Made by a program: the position numbers and the translations under genes | Shown: positions 8,609 through 17,254 of the stretch, one piece after another | Position numbering within the stretch: the stretch's first letter is position 1 | How the letters are laid out: the number at the start of each line of letters is the position of its first letter | Source of the DNA: Clostridiaceae bacterium | Lineage (GTDB): Bacteria; Bacillota; Clostridia; Saccharofermentanales; Fastidiosipilaceae | Assembly: GCA_012800515.1 (NCBI GenBank) | Contig: JAAZJE010000046.1 | Coordinates: 1 to 26,820, forward strand | Length of the DNA: 26,820 nucleotides | Direction of reading: 5' to 3' | The notes under the pieces: model-generated | The model's database searches: none | Seen by the model: the letters and a program-made list of their open reading frames with translations, nothing else | Told to the model about the DNA's origin: nothing

Positions 8609-10096
8609 GTGGCAAAAAAAACTGTTCAGCTCGATGTGAGCGGATACCGTAAATTCGGTATCCGTGACAGTATTGCCTATGCCGCCGGTGACTTTGCCTG
8701 CAACATGAGTTTTGCCCTGAAGGGCACCATGGCTATTTTCTGGACCCAGTTCATGAGACTGGATCTGTACTACGCCGCTTTGCTGATAGTAGTTCAGGTC
8801 TGGGATGCCATAAATGACCCCTTGATCGGCTCTATCGTCGACGCCGACCGCCGTCAGTACAAGCGCAACAAATTTCTGCAGTACATCTGGGCCGGTTCCA
8901 TTGGTCTGATCGTAGGTGGCGCCTGTTGCTTCCTGCCCTTTCCCGATGCCCCTACTTGGGCCAAGATGATCATCTTCGTTGCCGGTTATGTGGTGTGGGA
9001 CGCTTTCTACACTGTGGCCAATGTGCCCTACGGCTCTCTGCTATCCCTGATTTCCAACGATCCCGCTGATCGAGCCTCCCTATCCGCCTGGCGCTCCATC
9101 GGCGCTTTGGTGGGCAATATCGTCCCCATGGTCATCCTGCCCTTCATCATCTACGACAAGAACCAGAACCTGGTCGGTGAACGCGTGTTCATCGTCGCTT
9201 TGGTCATGGGCTTCATCGGCTTCCTGTCCTTCCGGTTCATGCTCAAAAACACAGTCATCCGAGTGGAAATCGATACTGTCTTGAAAGAAGATGCTCCCAA
9301 GTTCAACGTTTTCAAAGCTCTGGGTAATTTCATGAAAAACCGTCCCGCTATCGGTGCCACTTTGGCCGCTGTAGGTATGTTCATAGGCATGCAGGGCGCT
9401 GCCACCGCGGTTATCGTTCTGTTCCAGTCCTATTTCCGGAATGTTCAGTACACCGGTCTGGTCGCCATGTTTGCCATGATTCCAATAATCGCCTTTACCC
9501 CCTTTATCCGTAAGCTGGTCACCCGCTACGGTAAGAAGGAGATGGCCCGCTTCGGCGCTTTGATCTCTGTTATCGCCTGTATCGCCATGTTGATTCTACC
9601 TATTACCCCCGATAACAAAGGTCTCTTTATTTACATCGCCTGTCAGTTCATCAACAGCATGGGCATGGGTATCTACTCCCTGGTTTCCTGGGCAATGATG
9701 GGCGACGCCATCGACTACAACGAATGGAAGTTCGGTGCCCGCGAGGAGGGCACCGTCTACGCACTGCACAGCTTTTTCCGCAAGCTGGCTCAAGGCACCG
9801 GCCCCGCTCTGGCTCTGGTCATCATGGTGGCTCTGGGTTATGTGGGCGCCGACGAAGGCAACCAGACCGCCGAGGTGGCTCTGCGCATGCGCTATTTGGT
9901 GGCTGCTCTGTACTTCGTCAGCGCCGCCATGCAGTTCGTCGGTCTCGGGTTGGTCTACAACCTGGACAAGAAGACCACTGCCCGGATGCAGGCTGAACTG
10001 GAGGCCCGCAAAACCAGGGGCTCGCTCCCGCCCGAACAAGACACAATTACGCTACCCGACGAGTCGCAAGAGTCCGTCAAACACCATGAAGAATAG
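8609..10096 (+). CDS. GPH-type (glycoside-pentoside-hexuronide) cation symporter, MFS
   Basis: 495 residues. GTG at 8609 is the start in frame; the overlapping ATG at 8607 opens a frame that stops after ten codons. AAAGGG lies upstream. The protein has about 12 hydrophobic helices. The segments NDPLIGSIVDADRRQYKRNK and ANVPYGSLLSLISNDPADRA are the characteristic loops of MelB/GPH transporters. It is likely to import a glycoside or glucuronide with Na+ or H+. It is 23 bp upstream of the GH2 gene and they should be one operon. Codons are strongly biased to C-ending forms (GCC, ATC, CCC), visibly unlike the genes after 21.6 kb, which may reflect high expression or acquisition. Confidence 0.9.
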   Translation: MAKKTVQLDVSGYRKFGIRDSIAYAAGDFACNMSFALKGTMAIFWTQFMRLDLYYAALLIVVQVWDAINDPLIGSIVDADRRQYKRNKFLQYIWAGSIGLIVGGACCFLPFPDAPTWAKMIIFVAGYVVWDAFYTVANVPYGSLLSLISNDPADRASLSAWRSIGALVGNIVPMVILPFIIYDKNQNLVGERVFIVALVMGFIGFLSFRFMLKNTVIRVEIDTVLKEDAPKFNVFKALGNFMKNRPAIGATLAAVGMFIGMQGAATAVIVLFQSYFRNVQYTGLVAMFAMIPIIAFTPFIRKLVTRYGKKEMARFGALISVIACIAMLILPITPDNKGLFIYIACQFINSMGMGIYSLVSWAMMGDAIDYNEWKFGAREEGTVYALHSFFRKLAQGTGPALALVIMVALGYVGADEGNQTAEVALRMRYLVAALYFVSAAMQFVGLGLVYNLDKKTTARMQAELEARKTRGSLPPEQDTITLPDESQESVKHHEE

Positions 10097-10119
10097 AGGA
10101 TTATGAGGAGGAATTAACC

Positions 10120-12381
10120 TTGAGAACAGTATTAAATTTCAATGAAAAATGGGCATTCACCAAGCAGGCCGATGCGGTTCCCGCCTCTCTACCTATGGAT
10201 TGGGACTGGGTCAATCTGCCCCATACATGGAACGGCATCGACGGTCAGGACGGCGGCAATGACTACTATCGCGGCGCGGCGTACTACGCCAAGACCGTCA
10301 ACAAGGCGGAACTTCCTGATGCGCAGCGTTACTATCTGGAACTGCAGGGTGCCAATTCCTCCGCGGACGTATATGTGGACGGCAAGCATCTTGCTCGTCA
10401 CGACGGCGGCTACTCCACCTGGCGCGTAGACCTCACCGATCAACTGGGCAAGATGAGTCTGCTGGTTGTTAAGGTGGACAACAGCGCCAATGATACCGTC
10501 TATCCGCAGATGGCCGACTTTACCTTTTACGGAGGCCTTTACCGCGACGTAAACATAATTTGTGTCGGTGAGAGCCACTTCGATCTGGATCATTACGGCG
10601 GTCCCGGAATGGCAGTAACTCCGGAAATCGTCGGTAAGGACGCGAAAGTCACCGTCGAAACCTGGGTCACCAATATGAAGCCCGGTCAGACCCTGCGCTA
10701 CGCCCTTTACACCTGGTGCGGTTGCGAGGTGGCGGCGGCGGAAACCGCGGAAACAAAGGTCGAATTGAAGATCAAAGACGTACGTTTGTGGCACGGCCGT
10801 AAGGATCCCTACTTGTATGCGGCAAAGATTGAGCTGATGGAGGATGGCAAGGTCGTTGACAATGTGAGTACCCGCTTCGGTTGCCGCAGCTTCGAGATCG
10901 ATCCCGACAAGGGTTTTATTCTCAACGGCGAGGAATATCCTCTGCGTGGTGTGAGCCGCCATCAGGATCGCCCATGTGTCGGTAACGCTCTGTTGCCCGA
11001 GCACCATGAGGAGGACATGGATCTTATCTGTGAGATGGGCGCGACCACCGTCCGATTGGTCCACTACCAGCACGATCAATATTTCTATGACCTGTGTGAC
11101 GAGCAAGGAATGGTTGTATGGGCGGAGATACCCTACATCTCCAAGCATATGCCCACCGGCCGGGAGAACACGATTTCCCAGATGAAGGAGCTCGTCATCC
11201 AGAACTATAATCACCCCTCTATCGTGGTTTGGGGGCTGAGCAATGAGATCACCATCGGTGGATCCAACGAGGATCTGCAGGAGAATCACCGCGTTCTCAA
11301 TGACTTGTGTCATGAGTTGGACAAGACCCGCCTGACTTCCATTGCGGTGGTGTCCATGTGTAAGATAGATGATCCTTACCTGAGTATCCCCGACGTAGTG
11401 AGCTACAATCATTACTTCGGTTGGTACGGTGGTGAAACGGGTATGAACGGTCCCTGGTTTGACAACTTCCACGCCACGCATCCAAATATTCCCATCGGTT
11501 GTTCCGAGTATGGCTGCGAGGGTCTCGACTGGCATACCTCCGACCCCGAGCAGGGCGATTACACCGAGGAGTACCAGACCTATTACCATGAGGAATTGAT
11601 CAAGCAGTTCTTTACCCGCAAGTATCTGTGGGCGACCCATGTGTGGAATATGTTCGACTTCGGCTCGGATGCCCGCGCTGAGGGCGGCACGAACGGCCGG
11701 AACCACAAGGGTCTGGTGAGCTTCGACCGCAAGTACAAAAAGGATTCCTTCTACGCCTATAAGGCATGGTTGAGCGACGAGCCTTTTGTACACCTAACCT
11801 CAAAGCGCTATATCGATCGTGTGGAGGATGTGACGAGGGTCACCATATATTCCAACCAACCCGAGGTGGAACTGTTCGCCAACGGCGTATCGCTGGGCAA
11901 AAAAACCGCCGCGGATCACTTCTTCCGCTTCGAGGTGCCCAACGCGGGCGAAACCAGGCTGGTAGCCGTCGCCGGCGCCTGCCGCGATGAGAGCGTCATT
12001 CGTAAGGTGGAGACCTTCAACGAAGCTTATCGTCTGGTTGACAAGGGTGCAATCCTTAACTGGTTCGACGTGGTCGAGCCCGAAGGTTTCCTTTCCCTGA
12101 ACGATAAGATGGGAACCGTGTTGAAGACCTGTGCCGGTATGCAGATGTTTGTAAATATGATAAGAAAATTTATGAACGATGACGGCAATGTGGAGTTTGC
12201 CGGCTTTGAAATCAATGCCGAAATGATGGGTATGTTGAGCAGCTTTACCGTTCTGCGTCTCTTTACGATGATGGCCGGCATGTTTAATGTGAACTTCACC
12301 AAGGAGCAGCTGTTGGGCATCAACAAACAGCTGAACAGAATTCCCAGGCCGCTGGAGTTAGACCCCGGAAAATGCCGTTAG
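10120..12381 (+). CDS. Glycoside hydrolase family 2 (beta-galactosidase/beta-glucuronidase type)
   Basis: 753 residues. It starts at TTG 10120 with AGGAGG eight bases upstream, and no better start is nearby. It has the GH2 order: N-terminal jelly-roll (about 1-160), immunoglobulin-like domain, then the TIM barrel. Glu376 in WGLSNEITIGG is the expected acid/base and Glu463 in GCSEYGCEG the expected nucleophile. There is no signal peptide, so it acts in the cytoplasm on imported substrate. Whether the substrate is a galactoside or glucuronide cannot be settled by eye. After the barrel are a beta domain and an unusual Met-rich helical C-terminus (about 645-745). The final LDPGKCR and the stop codon are contributed by the first unit of the 156-bp repeat array. 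Confidence 0.9.
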   Translation: MRTVLNFNEKWAFTKQADAVPASLPMDWDWVNLPHTWNGIDGQDGGNDYYRGAAYYAKTVNKAELPDAQRYYLELQGANSSADVYVDGKHLARHDGGYSTWRVDLTDQLGKMSLLVVKVDNSANDTVYPQMADFTFYGGLYRDVNIICVGESHFDLDHYGGPGMAVTPEIVGKDAKVTVETWVTNMKPGQTLRYALYTWCGCEVAAAETAETKVELKIKDVRLWHGRKDPYLYAAKIELMEDGKVVDNVSTRFGCRSFEIDPDKGFILNGEEYPLRGVSRHQDRPCVGNALLPEHHEEDMDLICEMGATTVRLVHYQHDQYFYDLCDEQGMVVWAEIPYISKHMPTGRENTISQMKELVIQNYNHPSIVVWGLSNEITIGGSNEDLQENHRVLNDLCHELDKTRLTSIAVVSMCKIDDPYLSIPDVVSYNHYFGWYGGETGMNGPWFDNFHATHPNIPIGCSEYGCEGLDWHTSDPEQGDYTEEYQTYYHEELIKQFFTRKYLWATHVWNMFDFGSDARAEGGTNGRNHKGLVSFDRKYKKDSFYAYKAWLSDEPFVHLTSKRYIDRVEDVTRVTIYSNQPEVELFANGVSLGKKTAADHFFRFEVPNAGETRLVAVAGACRDESVIRKVETFNEAYRLVDKGAILNWFDVVEPEGFLSLNDKMGTVLKTCAGMQMFVNMIRKFMNDDGNVEFAGFEINAEMMGMLSSFTVLRLFTMMAGMFNVNFTKEQLLGINKQLNRIPRPLELDPGKCR

Positions 12382-12806
12382 GCGCTACTACTGCAGTCGG
12401 CTTTCGGCAACTTTGCAACTTTATGACTCGCATCGGCTTCGGCAATGGGCTCCGGCGGGACGCAACTTGCAAAGTTGCCGAAAACCCCGCCACCTGAACC
12501 CCGGGAACCGTCGTTAGACCCCGGAAAATGCCGTTAGGCGCTACTACTGCAGTCGACTTTCGGCAAGTTTGCAACTTTATGACTCGCATCGGCTTCGGCA
12601 ATGGACTCCGGCGGGACGCAACTTGCAAAGTTGCCGAAAACCCCGCCGCCTGAACCCCGGGAACCGTCGTTAGACCCCGAAAAATGCCGTTAGGCGCTAC
12701 TACTGCAGTCGGCTTTCGGCAAGTTTGCAACTTTATGACTCGCATCGGCTTCGGCAATGGGTTCCGGCGGGACGCAACTTGCAAAGTTGCCGAAAGCCCC
12801 GCCGCC
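12357..12806. repeat. Three-unit 156-bp tandem repeat with internal stem-loop
   Basis: Units start at 12357, 12513 and 12669 with an exact 156-bp period and few substitutions; the third is cut short near 12806. Each unit has inverted arms of about 20 bases. In unit 1 these are GGCTTTCGGCAACTTTGCAA (12399-12418) and its near-complement at 12467-12486, with a 48-base loop. In the other units a C-to-G change in the left arm gives one mismatch. Each unit also holds a short forward frame beginning MPLGATTAV: 41 codons in units 1 and 2, and 65 codons in unit 3 (12684-12881). No good ribosome site precedes these frames, so I do not call them genes. The array fills most of the 625-bp gap between the GH2 gene and alaS. 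Confidence 0.93.
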
Positions 12807-12818
12807 GAAAGCCCCGCC
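12789..12818. repeat. 15-bp tandem duplication at the array end
   Basis: GCCGAAAGCCCCGCC occurs at 12789-12803 and 12804-12818. It extends the end of the third 156-bp unit and runs into related CCGCCGAAAA-type sequence up to about 12865. Confidence 0.8.
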
Positions 12819-12881
12819 GCCGGCACACCCGCCGAAAACTGCGCGACTGCCGAAAACAACGCCGTCCAGGAACCTGCGTAA

Positions 12882-12911
12882 TTGAATTGCGGCGGCGGTA
12901 TAAGGTAAAAT
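12882..12911 (+). promoter_or_regulatory. Candidate alaS promoter
   Basis: TTGAAT (12882-12887) and TAAAAT (12906-12911) are 18 bases apart, leaving a leader of about 90 bases before the alaS start. I saw no T-box-like elements in the leader. Confidence 0.5.
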
Positions 12912-13006
12912 AGAAAGGCTTGCGGGATAATACAAGCGGAATAATTGTTGTGAATGGAGAACGGCCGGGTTCGCGCGCAATGCGACACTCGGGGATAAGG
13001 ATAATA

Positions 13007-15799
13007 ATGAAGTGGTTGGGAGTGAATGAGATCCGCGAGAAGTTTCTCGCTTTTTTTGAATCAAAGGGTCATTTGCGTCTGCCGAGCTTTTCGCTCGTGC
13101 CGCAGGGGGACAAGTCGATCCTGCTGATCAATGCCGGAATGACCCCGCTCAAGCCCTATTTTACGGGTGCCCAAATACCGCCCAGCCCGCGCATAACGAC
13201 CTGCCAGAAGTGCATCCGCACTCCGGATATCGAACAGGTCGGTATAACGTCGCGGCACGGAACTTTCTTCGAGATGTTGGGCAATTTCTCGTTCGGGGAT
13301 TATTTTAAAGAAGAAGCAATTACCTGGGCCTGGGAGTTCTGCACCGAGGTTATTGAACTGCCGCCCGAAAGACTATACATCACGGTTTATTTCGAAGATG
13401 ACGAGGCATATGATATTTGGCACGAGAAGATCGGTCTGCCGGCAGAGAAGATAACCCGACTGGGCAAAGAGCATAATTTCTGGGAGCACGGGACCGGACC
13501 CTGCGGTCCGTGTACGGAAATTCACTTTGATCGCGGCGAGAAATACAGCTGCGGACCGGACTGCGCGATCGGTTGCGACTGTGACCGCTTTGTCGAACTT
13601 TGGAACCTGGTGTTTACCCAGTTTGATCGGCTGGAGGACGGTAGCTATGTGCAACTCGAGCAGAAAAATATCGATACCGGCGGCGGTCTGGAACGCTTTG
13701 CGGTCGTTCTGCAGGGTGTGGAGAATCTTTTTGAAGTCGATACCGTGCGCTGTATCCTTGATCGGGTCTGCGCCTTGGCCGGCGTCGAATACGGCAACGA
13801 CGCGCAGACTGATATTTACGTGCGCGTGGTAACTGATCATATTCGCAGTACGGTCATGATGGTATCTGACGGCATCATTCCCGGAAATACCGGGCGCGGC
13901 TATGTCCTGCGCCGTCTCCTGCGCCGCGCGGCACGGTGCGGCCGTCTGTTAGGCATGCACAAACCCTTCCTCGTCGAACTGGCCGAAGTGGTAGTCGGCG
14001 CTTCGGAGTCGGCTTATCCGGAATTGCGGACGCGGGCCAAGATGATTTTCGACGTGATTCGCGCTGAGGAGAGTAGCTTCGCCGGAACCATTGAGCAGGG
14101 CACGAAGATCCTTGCCGATCTGCTGGAGGCCGCCAAAAATAGCGGCGCCGAAACGCTCCCCGGAGCGGATGCCTTCCTGTTGCACGATACCTACGGTTTT
14201 CCGATCGACCTGACCCGCGAAATTGCCGCCGAGTCCGGGATGAGCATAGATGAGGCTGAGTTTAAACGTCTGATGGCTCGCCAGCGCGAGCAGGCTCAGG
14301 AGGATCTGCGCTCGCGGGCCGGCAGTGCCTGGGGCGGAGAACGTCTCCCCGCCGCCGTTCAGGCTACCCCGCCGACCGTCTTTACCGGCTATGCCGGACT
14401 GAATGACGAAGCGCGCCTGCTCCACATCCTGCGTCGTGATCCGGAGCAAGGCTTGGTTGAAATCCCGGAACTGAGCGCGGCGAAGTCGGATGTGCTCGCG
14501 ACGAGCGTATCCGTAGCGGACGTTTCCGTAGCGGACGTTTCCGCAGCGGACGATATTGCGACGGACGAGGCGTCGGCTAATGACGCCGCGGTTGTCCTGG
14601 TATTCGATAAAACACCTTTCTACGCCGCTTCCGGCGGGCAGGTCGGAGATCATGGGCATGGCGAAGTTGTCGTGGCACCTACCGAAGGAGAAAACACCGC
14701 AACGGAGACGGCGCGCTTTCAGATTATCGATACGACTCATACGGATGACGGGCACTATCTGCACTTTGTCCGCCCCGAGTCCGGCACTTTACGCCCGGGG
14801 ATGATGGTGCAACTTCAGGTGGATGCGGAGCGGCGGCGCGCCACGGCGGCCAACCATTCCGCGACACATCTGTTGCACAACGCGTTGCGCCGGGTGCTCG
14901 GCGAGCACGTGATGCAGGCCGGTTCGTCGGTGAATCCGGAGCGTCTGCGCTTTGACTTCAGTCATTACAATGCCCTGAGCGAAGCCGAACTGGCGGAGGT
15001 CGAGGCGCAAGTCAACCGGACGATCCTGGCCGACTTCCCGGTCGTTGTGGAGGAGATGGCACTGACCGCGGCTCAGGAAGCCGGCGTCATGGCTCTGTTC
15101 TCGGAAAAATACGCCGATGAGGTGCGGGTCGTTAAGATGGGTTCGGAAAGCGCGGAACTCTGCGGCGGTACCCATGTCGGGCACACGGCGCAGATCGGAC
15201 AATTCCGCATTGTTTCCGAAGGTTCGGTCGCTTCCGGGATTCGCCGCATCGAGGCGGTAACCGGCTGGGCGGCTTATGAATACGGCAATGCCTGCCGCGC
15301 CGAATTGAACGAATTGGCGCGGATTCTGCGCGTCGGCGGACATGAACTGGAACGCAAAGCGCGGGAGCTGGTTGCGGAACTGGCGGAAGGGCAGAAGAAG
15401 ATGCGCAGTCTGGAGGCCAAGCTGAATCGCGCCTCGGTCGGCGACCTTGCCGAACAGGCGGAGAATTTTGCCGGGATTCGCTTCCTTGCGGCCGAGGTCC
15501 CCGTTGCGGATCCGGCGGCGCTGCGTGAATTGGCGGAGCAGATGCGCTCCAAGATAGCGCCCGCCGTGGTGCTTTTGGCCGGTAGCGCGGATGAAAAGGT
15601 GGCGCTGGTCTGTATGGCATCACCCGAGGCGATTCAACGCGGCGTCAAGGCCGGCGATGTGGCGCGTCTGGCCGCGCAGGCGGTCGGCGGCGGCGGAGGC
15701 GGACGCCCGGACATGGCTCAGGCCGGCGGTCGTCAGCCCGAGAATATCGGTGCCGCGCTGACGGCGGCGCGGGAGCATGTCGCCGCCAAATTAGGCTGA
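13007..15799 (+). CDS. alaS: Alanyl-tRNA synthetase
   Basis: 930 residues from the ATG at 13007 (AAGGA just upstream). The frame is open further upstream, but homology begins at MKWLGVNEIREKFLAFFESK. It charges tRNA-Ala with alanine and hydrolyses mischarged products. The aminoacylation domain shows RITTCQKCIRTPDIEQVG, FWEHGTGPCGPCTEI and NIDTGGGLERF. The editing domain has the metal-binding set His617, His621, Cys719 and His723 (HSATH and CGGTH). A C-Ala domain with a glycine-rich run (GGGGGGRPDMAQ) ends the protein. It is about 50 residues longer than typical AlaRS, largely because of a low-complexity Ser/Val/Ala/Asp insert near residues 490-528 in the barrel before the conserved FYAASGGQVGD. 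It is the first gene of the + strand run reaching trxA. Confidence 0.97.
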   Translation: MKWLGVNEIREKFLAFFESKGHLRLPSFSLVPQGDKSILLINAGMTPLKPYFTGAQIPPSPRITTCQKCIRTPDIEQVGITSRHGTFFEMLGNFSFGDYFKEEAITWAWEFCTEVIELPPERLYITVYFEDDEAYDIWHEKIGLPAEKITRLGKEHNFWEHGTGPCGPCTEIHFDRGEKYSCGPDCAIGCDCDRFVELWNLVFTQFDRLEDGSYVQLEQKNIDTGGGLERFAVVLQGVENLFEVDTVRCILDRVCALAGVEYGNDAQTDIYVRVVTDHIRSTVMMVSDGIIPGNTGRGYVLRRLLRRAARCGRLLGMHKPFLVELAEVVVGASESAYPELRTRAKMIFDVIRAEESSFAGTIEQGTKILADLLEAAKNSGAETLPGADAFLLHDTYGFPIDLTREIAAESGMSIDEAEFKRLMARQREQAQEDLRSRAGSAWGGERLPAAVQATPPTVFTGYAGLNDEARLLHILRRDPEQGLVEIPELSAAKSDVLATSVSVADVSVADVSAADDIATDEASANDAAVVLVFDKTPFYAASGGQVGDHGHGEVVVAPTEGENTATETARFQIIDTTHTDDGHYLHFVRPESGTLRPGMMVQLQVDAERRRATAANHSATHLLHNALRRVLGEHVMQAGSSVNPERLRFDFSHYNALSEAELAEVEAQVNRTILADFPVVVEEMALTAAQEAGVMALFSEKYADEVRVVKMGSESAELCGGTHVGHTAQIGQFRIVSEGSVASGIRRIEAVTGWAAYEYGNACRAELNELARILRVGGHELERKARELVAELAEGQKKMRSLEAKLNRASVGDLAEQAENFAGIRFLAAEVPVADPAALRELAEQMRSKIAPAVVLLAGSADEKVALVCMASPEAIQRGVKAGDVARLAAQAVGGGGGGRPDMAQAGGRQPENIGAALTAAREHVAAKLG
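14510..14554. repeat. 15-bp tandem repeat inside alaS
   Basis: Three units, TCCGTAGCGGACGTT twice and a variant TCCGCAGCGGACGAT, encode SVADV-SVADV-SAADD. They sit at residues 502-516 of AlaRS and keep the frame. Confidence 0.92.
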
Positions 15800-15896
15800 G
15801 CGTACCGGAATGTAGACTGCGCCGGGCCGTGAACACTTTGCCGGTTCACTGGTGTGACCGCGCGGACCCACTGATAAAGAAAGAGAGGGAATTTCC

Positions 15897-16241
15897 ATGA
15901 AGGACTGTTTATTTTGTCGTTTAGCGGCGGGGGCGGGCGGCCCCCTGCTTTGGGAGAATGAAGATCTGTCGGTCTTTGCCGACATCAATCCGGCGGCGAA
16001 AGTGCACTGGCTGATTGTACCCAAGGCGCATTACGAAAATATTATTGATCTCTGTTCCACTGAAGAGGGGTGTGAGCTTTTCCGTCGCTTCGGAGAGGCC
16101 TTGCCGGAGATTGTCGCGCAGGCCGGTCTGACCGAGTCGGGCTTCCGCCTTATTGTGAATTGCGGCAGAGACGGACGCCAGACCGTCGGACATTTGCATT
16201 TCCATCTGCTCGGCGGTGAGCGACTGGGCGTGCACGTATAA
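15897..16241 (+). CDS. HIT family protein (HINT-like nucleotide hydrolase)
   Basis: 114 residues, the usual HINT length. The histidine triad is HLHFHLL (His99, His101, His103), followed by GG. Members hydrolyse nucleoside phosphoramidates and aminoacyl-adenylates, a reasonable fit beside alaS. N-terminal Cys4 and Cys7 (CLFC), with later histidines, can bind zinc in this group. The ATG at 15897 is preceded by GAGAGGGAA. It lies 97 bp after alaS and 10 bp before the DUF2156 gene. Confidence 0.94.
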   Translation: MKDCLFCRLAAGAGGPLLWENEDLSVFADINPAAKVHWLIVPKAHYENIIDLCSTEEGCELFRRFGEALPEIVAQAGLTESGFRLIVNCGRDGRQTVGHLHFHLLGGERLGVHV

Positions 16242-16251
16242 GTAAGTATTT

Positions 16252-17223
16252 ATGTTGGAATTTAAAGCTTTAACCCTCGATACGATTGCCGAGGTTAAGC
16301 CCTATTTGGACACGCAGACCTGGAGGAGTTGCGACTATACCGTCGGCGGGATTTATTTATGGGCCGATTGTTTCGACTATCAATATGCCATCGCCGAGGA
16401 CGTGCTGTTCATAAAAGGCAATGCGTATGCGGAGCCCGAGATCCCCTCCTTTGCGGCGCCCCTGCGCGGTCCGAGCACCCGCGGACGGGAAGACAACAAA
16501 TGTCCCTGCCGCCTTTTGCACCGCTATTGTCTGGCCGAGAAGCGCCCCTTGGTCTTTTCCTCGATTCCGGCACCGGCAAAGCCACGGCTGGAGCGGCTTT
16601 TCGAATGCGAAGGTCGTCTCGACAGCGTGGAAGAGGAGCTCATGGCCGGCTGGAGCGATTACCTGTACCGCTGCTCGGACCATGCCGATCTGCCGGGCGC
16701 CGCCTTCAAGCGGAAGCGCAACCACGTCAGTCAATTCGAGCGCTATGACCCGGAGGCACGCTTTTTGCCGATCGATGCGGCTTTTCTGCCGCGCCTGCGC
16801 CGGTTCTACGCCGAACTGACCGCAGATCCGGATCTGTCCAACGCTGGCAAGATGCAACTGTATGAGCAGGAGATGGTTGCCCGTCTGCTGTTCGACTACC
16901 CGCGCTATCCTTTCGACGGACTGGCGCTGGAAGCACGCGGCGAGATCGTCGGCTTCACGATCGGGGAGATTCAGGGCGATACTTTGCACGTACACGTGGA
17001 AAAAGCTCGCTACGACGTTCCCGGTGCCTATGAGCGGTTAGCTCAGGGCTTTGCCCAATGGGCACTATCGCGGGGCGCGGTGTACATCAACCGTCAGGAC
17101 GCTTCCGGCGACCCGGGGCTCAAGCGCTCCAAGGAATCCTGGCGCCCGATACAGTTGCTCCGCAAATACCATATTGAGTATCCTTATGATATGCTGGCAG
17201 CCTGCGAATGTGAGGATATTTGA
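16252..17223 (+). CDS. DUF2156 family protein (acyltransferase-like fold)
   Basis: 323 residues. The segments YTVGGIYLWADCFDYQYA at the N-terminus and YINRQDASGDPGLKRSKESW near the end are characteristic of DUF2156 proteins, which share the fold of the lysyl-phosphatidylglycerol synthase C-terminal region (a tandem GNAT-like fold). It is expected to be cytoplasmic, with a role in aminoacyl or acyl transfer not established. The ATG at 16252 has no clear ribosome site and follows HIT by 10 bp, so its translation may be coupled to HIT. It is 31 bp upstream of yebC. Confidence 0.85.
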   Translation: MLEFKALTLDTIAEVKPYLDTQTWRSCDYTVGGIYLWADCFDYQYAIAEDVLFIKGNAYAEPEIPSFAAPLRGPSTRGREDNKCPCRLLHRYCLAEKRPLVFSSIPAPAKPRLERLFECEGRLDSVEEELMAGWSDYLYRCSDHADLPGAAFKRKRNHVSQFERYDPEARFLPIDAAFLPRLRRFYAELTADPDLSNAGKMQLYEQEMVARLLFDYPRYPFDGLALEARGEIVGFTIGEIQGDTLHVHVEKARYDVPGAYERLAQGFAQWALSRGAVYINRQDASGDPGLKRSKESWRPIQLLRKYHIEYPYDMLAACECEDI

Positions 17224-17254
17224 GGTAAAAGGATAAGTTACAAAGGAGAAAGTT

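Noticed and set aside
10189..11793. 534-codon reverse frame within the GH2 gene
   Set aside because: Long only because of codon bias in the GH2 gene; the + strand product has intact catalytic motifs.
12684..12881. 65-codon forward frame in the third repeat unit
   Set aside because: It is the repeat's mini-frame extended by chance; no ribosome site, and the matching frames in units 1 and 2 stop after 41 codons.
12320..12988. 222-codon reverse-strand frame with 52-residue repeats across the 156-bp array
   Set aside because: The 156-bp period is divisible by three, so any open frame stays open through all units. It has no clear ribosome site, overlaps the GH2 end and the alaS promoter, and resembles no protein I know.
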